Of a stretch of 6,181 bases of DNA, positions 5,685-6,181 are shown one piece after another. Position 1 is the first letter of the stretch; each line of letters starts with the position of its first letter. The stretch comes from JAAYGT01 sp050252075. GTDB taxonomy: Bacteria > Pseudomonadota > Gammaproteobacteria > Burkholderiales > Burkholderiaceae_B. The translations under genes and the position numbers were made by a program. A model generated the notes under the pieces. That model had not been told where the DNA came from, did not search any database, and was given only the letters and a program-made list of their open reading frames with translations. Where the stretch lies: contig JBFWLP010000135.1 of assembly GCA_050252075.1 (NCBI GenBank), forward strand, positions 1 through 6,181. The letters run 5' to 3'.

Positions 5685-6181
5685 TTACTCGGCACTGTCG
5701 GGCGAGGCCGAAAACAGATCCGGCTGACGAATTTTCACGCCCAGCTGCTTGCCTTTGCGGGCGCGCTTGCCCACATACTCGGCCAGGGCGTGCGCATCGA
5801 GCATGACCTGCGTTTCCTTGTTCCGGTAAATACCCCGGGCCACCATGCCGTGCGGGCCCACCGCCAGCCACTGGGCGATCTTGTCGCCTTTGTCGAGCCC
5901 CATGAGCTGGGTGCCCTTGCCGCCGCCGGCCAGGGTTTTCAGCTCGTCGAGCGCCACCACCAGGAAACGTTCGTTCTTCGAGTACATGGCCAGCCAGGCC
6001 GAGTCGGGCGCCAACGGCAGGGGCTTGAGCAGCGTATTGCCCTTTTCCACGGTGACAAACTGCTTGCCGGCACGCTGGCGGGTGCCCAGATTGGCCAGGG
6101 TGGCCACAAAGCCGTAGCCTTGCTGAACGCCCAGCACCAGCCGCTGGTCTTTGTGGCCGGCACAATAATGCGCGATGCGTG
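5685..6181 (-). CDS. parC: DNA topoisomerase IV subunit A, C-terminal part (5' end outside the window)
   Basis: This is the C-terminal 164 complete codons of an essential type II topoisomerase subunit that, with ParE, decatenates daughter chromosomes. The frame is open to the window edge; a GTG at 6137 is an internal valine codon, not the start. The visible part is the end of the DNA-wrapping beta-pinwheel domain: GYGFVATLANLGTRQRAGKQ, then VTVEKGNTLLKP, GGGKGTQLMGLDKGDKI and a basic tail RKGKQLGVKI, ending in TAA. Breakage-reunion residues such as the active-site tyrosine lie upstream and cannot be checked. GyrA shares the same repeats and is the main alternative. ParC is favoured by the GKGTQLMGLD form of the last blade and by the short tail without the acidic end typical of GyrA. 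No terminator follows within the 67-base gap. Confidence 0.82.
   Translation of the reverse strand, partial: RIAHYCAGHKDQRLVLGVQQGYGFVATLANLGTRQRAGKQFVTVEKGNTLLKPLPLAPDSAWLAMYSKNERFLVVALDELKTLAGGGKGTQLMGLDKGDKIAQWLAVGPHGMVARGIYRNKETQVMLDAHALAEYVGKRARKGKQLGVKIRQPDLFSASPDSAE

Noticed and set aside
5614..6165. Minus-strand open frame of 183 codons overlapping parC and the gap after it
   Set aside because: It is out of frame with the recognisable topoisomerase sequence and its product is an Arg/Gly/Pro-rich shadow.

Overview
All supported genes in this window lie on the minus strand, so transcription runs from high to low coordinates. The protein families, the high G+C content (estimated by eye at somewhat over 60%) and the C/G-ending codons suggest a betaproteobacterium of the order Burkholderiales, most likely Alcaligenaceae (a Bordetella, Achromobacter or Pusillimonas-like organism). 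This placement rests on remembered protein styles, not on a search.

Right-hand part (6181 down to 1928): the 3' end of a topoisomerase IV subunit A gene (parC) is followed by three co-directional genes with short gaps. These are a fused [2Fe-2S] ferredoxin/flavin reductase (the family often named CDP-6-deoxy-delta-3,4-glucoseen reductase), a DadA-type D-amino acid dehydrogenase, and a UgpB-like periplasmic substrate-binding protein that starts 7 bases after the dadA stop. The run ends at a clear intrinsic terminator (1826-1868), preceded by a second strong hairpin (1873-1901). No permease or ATPase partner for the binding protein is visible. A plausible reading is a small catabolic or redox operon sitting behind parC.

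Left-hand part (1657 down to 1): a second transcription unit starts after the terminator. Its first gene encodes a 296-residue lipoprotein that joins a VirB9/TrbG-like module to a TcpQ-like module through a long Ala/Pro linker. Its stop codon overlaps (ATGA) the start of a PilN-type secretin lipoprotein gene, which is cut by the window edge after 256 codons. This is very probably the head of a type IVb pilus (R64 Pil / Tcp-like) cluster continuing beyond base 1, and is the accessory-looking part of the window.

The only sizeable non-coding stretch is 1658-1927, which holds the terminator, the second hairpin, a short palindrome and the leader of the pilus unit. I found no tRNA, rRNA, CRISPR array, transposase or attachment site.
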